This document shows positions 5,713 through 8,447 of a DNA stretch of 8,447 bases, piece after piece (within the stretch, counting starts at the first letter, position 1; every line of letters starts with the position of its first letter). The notes beneath the pieces were generated by a model. It searched no databases and had not been told where the DNA came from. It worked only from the letters and a program-made list of their open reading frames with translations. Source of the stretch: Anaerolineales bacterium UBA3940 (GTDB taxonomy: Bacteria; Chloroflexota; Anaerolineae; Aggregatilineales; UBA3940); contig DGDY01000133.1 in NCBI GenBank assembly GCA_002385675.1, positions 1-8,447 of the forward strand. The letters run 5' to 3'. Position numbers and translations under genes: made by a program.

Positions 5713-6474
5713 ATGGCCGCCAAGGCATCTGGCTCGGCCAGAAAGCGCACACGCACCTACAACCTTATCACTGCCGTCATTCTCGCGCTGACGATCGTTG
5801 TCTGCCTGCTCGCCCTGTACCTGGGCGTGGCTTTCGGGAGCGTCCGCGCGGGTGGGGAGGCGACGCAGCCGCCCGCCGGCGAGCTTTCCGCGACGCCGAC
5901 CGTGGTACCGCCGACGCCCAACGCGACGTGGACCATCACGCCGACCCCGACGTCAACGTCGACGCCTACCATCACCCCGACGCCGACCATCACACCAACT
6001 GACCTGCCGACGCTGACGCCGGTCCCCACTGATACGCCGACCGCCACCCCGACACCGACCGAGACGCCCACGCAGGTGCCGACGAACACGCCGGTCGCCA
6101 CGGCGACGAACACACGCGCTCCGTTTGACTACGTGGCCCGCGGCGTGACCTATCGCGACAACTTCGCCAACTCGGCGGGCTGCGACTGGCTCGGCATCGC
6201 GGGGCAGGTGTTCGACCTGAACGGGCAGCCGCAGCCGGGGCTGTACGTGCATGTCACCGGCGGCGGTGTGGACCAGCGCGTCCGTGCCGGGGATTACCAG
6301 GCTTATGGCCGGAGCGGCTGGGAAGTCTACCTGGACAACCACCCCAAGCCGGGGACGTTCCTGGTGCGCCTGGAGACGGCAGGGGGCGAGCCACTCTCCG
6401 ATAACGTCACCGTCCAGACGGGGACGACGTGCGAAACCAACCTCGCCCTGGTGGACTTTGAGCAGGTGCAGTAA
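5713..6474 (+). CDS. Membrane-anchored PT-stalk surface protein, paralogue 1
   Basis: The product is 253 aa of unknown function. A basic cytoplasmic N-terminus (ARKRTR) is followed by one membrane helix (about 16-42, [20 protein letters not shown]). A Pro/Thr-rich stalk (about 60-133, repeated TPTPT/TPTI units) leads to an outer C-terminal domain (about 157-250). That domain opens with [20 protein letters not shown] (157-176) and closes with [13 protein letters not shown] (238-250), with Cys157 and Cys240 bracketing it as a possible disulfide. The 'G-x-V-x-D-x-N-G-Q-P' turn resembles carboxypeptidase-regulatory/Cna-B-like Ig folds, so a beta-sandwich is inferred. The ATG at 5713 has AAGGAG (5698-5703) nine bases upstream; an upstream in-frame TTG at 5674 has no support. 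The next gene is a paralogue 29 bases downstream, so the two are probably one transcript. Confidence 0.85.
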   Translation: MAAKASGSARKRTRTYNLITAVILALTIVVCLLALYLGVAFGSVRAGGEATQPPAGELSATPTVVPPTPNATWTITPTPTSTSTPTITPTPTITPTDLPTLTPVPTDTPTATPTPTETPTQVPTNTPVATATNTRAPFDYVARGVTYRDNFANSAGCDWLGIAGQVFDLNGQPQPGLYVHVTGGGVDQRVRAGDYQAYGRSGWEVYLDNHPKPGTFLVRLETAGGEPLSDNVTVQTGTTCETNLALVDFEQVQ

Positions 6475-6503
6475 GCTCGAGACGTGAGTGAGGATAGTTA
6501 GCC

Positions 6504-7367
6504 TTGACAGACGTCTACTACGACCCCCATGCTTATGGCTACGATCCGCATGCCACGCTGGAGGTTCCTATGCCGAAGCGGGCGCGGCGACGCCGCTCCA
6601 ACTTCATCTACAATCTGGTGACGGCGATCTTTCTGCTGGCCACAGTTGGGGTGATCGTGCTGGTCGTCGCGCTGATCCGCAACCCGATGCTGCCCATCAA
6701 CCCGTTCCCGCCGCGCCCGGCGGAGCCGGTCGTCGCCGCGCAGGAGGCCGCCCCGGCAGGCGAGCCGGAGGCGACGAGCGCGCCCGTGGTCGCTGCGCCG
6801 CCCACCGCCGACCCGACCGAGCAGCCGACGGCAACCCCGGAGGCGACGGACACGCCAGCACCCACGCCGACACGCCCTATCGCCGCGGCGCCGCTTGAGC
6901 CGACCCCGACGATCACGATGGTCGCGACGATGACGCCGCCCTCGCAGGCGGCAGGCAGCTCGGGCAGCGGCGCATCCGGCGGCTCGTCCGGCGGGCTTTC
7001 CGAGTACCCCTTTGTGCTTGACGGCGAGATCGAGGCGAGTGCCTACACCGGGCCGGAGAAGTGCGAGTACCTGGGCGTGGCGGGCAGTGTTGTGGACATG
7101 AACGGCCAGCCGGTGGCGGGCGTGCCGATTGTGGTCGAGGGAGACGAGTTCTTCGAGAGCCTGGTGCTGAGCGGTAGCGCACCGGAGATCGGGCCGGGCG
7201 GCTATAAGGTGCAGCTTAACGACGCGCCGGTCGAGGCAACCTTCACCGTGCAGTTGTGGAGCGATACCGGCTTCCGCATCTCCGAGGCCGTCACCATCGA
7301 GACGACGGACTCGTGCGACGAGAACCTGATCACGGTGAACTTCATCGCGACACAGCCGCTTGATTAA
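6504..7367 (+). CDS. Membrane-anchored PT-stalk surface protein, paralogue 2
   Basis: The product is 287 aa of unknown function. It has the same plan as the preceding gene: basic segment KRARRRR (25-31), membrane helix (about 34-58, with YNLVTAIFLLA matching [11 protein letters not shown] of paralogue 1), Pro/Thr/Ala stalk (about 72-147) and a Gly/Ser linker (151-164). A C-terminal domain follows with CEYLGVAGSVVDMNGQPVAG (187-206) and DSCDENLITVNF (269-280). Cys187 and Cys271 are 84 residues apart, against 83 in paralogue 1. The start is uncertain. TTG at 6504 has GAGGA nine bases upstream and adds a 22-residue cytoplasmic peptide with a repeated YDPHA. ATG at 6570 has GGAGGT four bases upstream and aligns better with the start of paralogue 1. 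A stop at 6495 blocks any earlier start. Confidence 0.82.
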   Translation: MTDVYYDPHAYGYDPHATLEVPMPKRARRRRSNFIYNLVTAIFLLATVGVIVLVVALIRNPMLPINPFPPRPAEPVVAAQEAAPAGEPEATSAPVVAAPPTADPTEQPTATPEATDTPAPTPTRPIAAAPLEPTPTITMVATMTPPSQAAGSSGSGASGGSSGGLSEYPFVLDGEIEASAYTGPEKCEYLGVAGSVVDMNGQPVAGVPIVVEGDEFFESLVLSGSAPEIGPGGYKVQLNDAPVEATFTVQLWSDTGFRISEAVTIETTDSCDENLITVNFIATQPLD

Positions 7368-7388
7368 ACCCGCACCGGCTGGTATCAA
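7360..7388 (+). promoter_or_regulatory. Candidate rsmI promoter with extended -10
   Basis: TTGATT (7360-7365), a 17-base spacer ending in TGG (7380-7382), and TATCAA (7383-7388). The -35 overlaps the stop codon region of the preceding gene. Transcription would start near 7395, giving a leader of about 56 bases that contains the whole hairpin at 7407-7428. The match is four of six in each box, helped by the TGn motif. Confidence 0.4.
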
Positions 7389-7406
7389 TTGAATCGGACT
7401 GCTTGC

Positions 7407-7449
7407 GAGGGCGCAGGAATGCGCCCTCTTCGATCCCCACGGAGGGCGC
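7407..7449 (+). promoter_or_regulatory. rsmI leader with two mutually exclusive hairpins
   Basis: Hairpin A: GAGGGCGCA (7407-7415), a GNRA-type loop GGAA (7416-7419), TGCGCCCTC (7420-7428), nine perfect pairs. Hairpin B: the same right arm GCGCCCTC (7421-7428) is also perfectly complementary to GAGGGCGC (7442-7449), which contains most of the rsmI ribosome binding site (GGAGG, 7441-7445). A and B cannot form together: A leaves the site free and B hides it. Alternatively, A may simply be a terminator for the stalk-protein genes, since TT follows it, but without a real T-run. Confidence 0.5.
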
Positions 7450-7450
7450 T

Positions 7451-8272
7451 ATGGCGGGCACGCTGTACATCGTCCCGACTCCCATCGGGAACCTGGAGGA
7501 CATTACGCTGCGGGCGCTGCGCGTGCTGCGCAAGGTGTCGCTCATTGCGGCGGAGGACACGCGCACGACCGGGCGGCTGCTGGCCCATTACGGGATCGAG
7601 ACGCCGCAGACGAGCTACCACGAGCACAACAAGCTCACCAAGCTCGACCGCATCCTCGATGCGCTGGCGGTAGGTGATGTGGCACTTGTCTCCGACGCGG
7701 GCACGCCGGGCCTCTCTGACCCCGGCTATGAGCTGATCGGCGCGGTGCTGGAGGCAGGCATGAAGGTGGTGCCGCTGCCCGGCCCCAGCGCGGTGATCAG
7801 CGCGCTTGTCGCGTCCGGCCTGCCGACGGACAGCTTCACCTATCTGGGATTCTTGCCGCGCAAGAGCCAGGCGCGGCGTGAGGCACTCGCCGCTGTGCGC
7901 GATGTGCCGCATACACTGGTGCTTTACGAGGCGCCGCACCGGCTGCTCGACACACTGGCCGATGTACAGGCCGTGCTCGGGGCGCGGCAGGTGGTCGTCA
8001 CGCGGGAACTGACCAAGCTGCACGAGGAAATCTGGCGCGGGGACGTGCAGGGCGCGATCCGCTACTACACCGAGAACCCGCCGCGCGGCGAGATCACGCT
8101 GGTGATCGGTGGGGCGGCAACCGTCGAGCCGCGCGAGTGGACGGAGGACGAGGTGCGGGCGGCGCTCGCCGAACGGCTGGCCGCCGGGGAGTCGCGCAGC
8201 GCCGCGGCGAAGGCGGTGGCACAGGCGGCAGGCTGGCCCAAGAGCCGCGTCTACGGGCTGGATGTGGGGTAG
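7451..8272 (+). CDS. rsmI: 16S rRNA (cytidine1402-2'-O)-methyltransferase RsmI
   Basis: The product is 273 aa, a normal family length. It methylates the 2'-O of C1402 in the ribosomal P-site decoding region, using S-adenosylmethionine, on the assembled 30S subunit. It is a tetrapyrrole-methylase fold (SPOUT-unrelated class III) protein with all hallmark motifs: GTLYIVPTPIGNLEDITLRA (3-22), AAEDTRTTGRLL (34-44), LVSDAGTPGLSDPGYEL (79-95), PLPGPSAVISAL (108-119), GFLPRK (133-138), LYEAPHRLLDTL (158-169) and GEITLVIGG (213-221). A helical C-terminal segment (231-268, ESRSAAAKAVAQ...PKSRVY) is also typical. The ATG at 7451 has GGAGG five bases upstream; an in-frame TTG-type extension from 7403 would cross the leader hairpin and is rejected. 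It is a housekeeping gene, probably transcribed from its own promoter rather than only with the stalk genes. Confidence 0.96.
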   Translation: MAGTLYIVPTPIGNLEDITLRALRVLRKVSLIAAEDTRTTGRLLAHYGIETPQTSYHEHNKLTKLDRILDALAVGDVALVSDAGTPGLSDPGYELIGAVLEAGMKVVPLPGPSAVISALVASGLPTDSFTYLGFLPRKSQARREALAAVRDVPHTLVLYEAPHRLLDTLADVQAVLGARQVVVTRELTKLHEEIWRGDVQGAIRYYTENPPRGEITLVIGGAATVEPREWTEDEVRAALAERLAAGESRSAAAKAVAQAAGWPKSRVYGLDVG

Positions 8273-8292
8273 GGGAATAACCCGCCGCGAGT

Positions 8293-8315
8293 GCAAAACG
8301 CCTCTGGCGTTTTGC
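8293..8315. terminator. Perfect 10-bp hairpin after rsmI
   Basis: GCAAAACGCC (8293-8302), loop TCT, GGCGTTTTGC (8306-8315). It begins 20 bases after the rsmI stop. The TTTT lies inside the right arm rather than after it, so it is not a textbook intrinsic terminator, but position favours a role in ending or protecting the rsmI transcript. Confidence 0.5.
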
Positions 8316-8318
8316 CTG

Positions 8319-8343
8319 GGAGGTTTCGCGTTGCGAAACCTCC
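8319..8343. repeat. Perfect 11-bp hairpin next to the first
   Basis: GGAGGTTTCGC (8319-8329), loop GTT, GCGAAACCTCC (8333-8343). It is separated from the previous hairpin by only three bases and unrelated to it in arm sequence. Tandem perfect hairpins like these suggest a palindromic intergenic repeat cassette rather than one terminator. Confidence 0.55.
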
Positions 8344-8447
8344 ACGAACTTACGCGGCTCGGCGACCTCCTCCTGTCCTGCAGCCATAGGGCCGCAGAAC
8401 ATCCTCCCCCTTGCAAGGGGAGGACAGCGCGTAGCGCGCAGGTGGGG
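8344..8447. repeat. Non-coding window end with CCTCCCC/GGGGAGG palindrome
   Basis: No credible gene lies here. TCCTCCCC (8402-8409) is the exact reverse complement of GGGGAGGA (8417-8424) around CTTGCAA. It is followed by a small GCGC-GTA-GCGC palindrome (8427-8437) and AGGTGGGG at the edge. The core resembles the element at 5490-5517. The unit probably continues past the window. Confidence 0.5.

Noticed and set aside
5935..6110. Repeat-rich DNA that might suggest a tandem repeat or CRISPR array
   Set aside because: The periodicity comes from ACG/CCG codons for Thr and Pro in the stalk; units vary, and no spacer-repeat structure exists.
5757..6113. Minus-strand frame encoding a Val/Gly repeat ([10 protein letters not shown])
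   Set aside because: It is the antisense image of the Thr/Pro stalk codons; a similar plus-strand Val/Gly frame at 2617-2841 is the image of the LCP stalk.
6504..6509. TTGACA as a -35 box before stalk paralogue 2
   Set aside because: No acceptable -10 hexamer lies 16-19 bases downstream, and the bases fit a TTG start with Shine-Dalgarno.
6498..7388. Minus-strand frame opposite stalk paralogue 2
   Set aside because: The product is an Arg/Gly/His-rich shadow of the Pro/Thr/Ala-coding strand, with no domain or Shine-Dalgarno support.
7385..8416. Long minus-strand open frame opposite rsmI
   Set aside because: Antisense to a clear housekeeping gene; Arg/His/Gln-rich, no motif, and it runs through the hairpins at the window end.

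Overview
The window is GC-rich DNA (an estimate by eye, not computed) with ordinary dense bacterial gene packing. It holds one edge-truncated and seven complete protein genes, and no RNA gene, mobile element or CRISPR array that I can see. Gene content suggests a Chloroflexota (Anaerolineae-like) bacterium. The clues are surface proteins with long Pro/Thr stalks, an LCP protein carrying a LytR_C domain, a histidine-kinase-type 7TM sensor module, and a stand-alone elongation-factor-like beta-barrel protein. Alternative GTG/TTG starts and lipoboxes also occur. This placement is inference; no marker gene proves it.

Left part (1-2873, all on the minus strand). A PT-stalked lipoprotein of the LytR-CpsA-Psr family is followed by a palindromic hairpin. 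Next comes a GNAT acetyltransferase that appears to be read from a leaderless transcript, and then the 5' part of a multi-TM sensor protein that runs off the window. The LCP gene has an extended -10 promoter (TGG-TATAAT).

Divergent control region (2874-3062). Between the LCP gene and focA lie a perfect 19-bp palindrome and, five bases further on, a perfect TGTGA-N6-TCACA site of the CRP/FNR superfamily. These are the best regulatory signals in the window.

Right part (3063-8272, all plus strand). The genes are a FocA-type formate/nitrite channel; a 90-aa EF-Tu-domain-II-like protein with its own near-consensus promoter; a parvulin-type PpiC/PrsA-like lipoprotein foldase; two tandem paralogous membrane-anchored PT-stalk proteins sharing a C-terminal domain with two conserved cysteines; and rsmI, the 16S rRNA C1402 2'-O-methyltransferase. 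The rsmI leader can fold into two mutually exclusive hairpins, one of which would hide its ribosome binding site.

The last 175 bases hold no gene, only two perfect hairpins and a palindromic CCTCCCC/GGGGAGG element that resembles the hairpin after the parvulin gene. Functionally, the LCP protein, foldase and two stalk proteins point to cell-envelope building and surface display. focA with its CRP/FNR-type site points to control by redox or nitrogen-oxide signals. The most novel items are the paired stalk proteins with their unnamed C-terminal domain and the rsmI leader switch.
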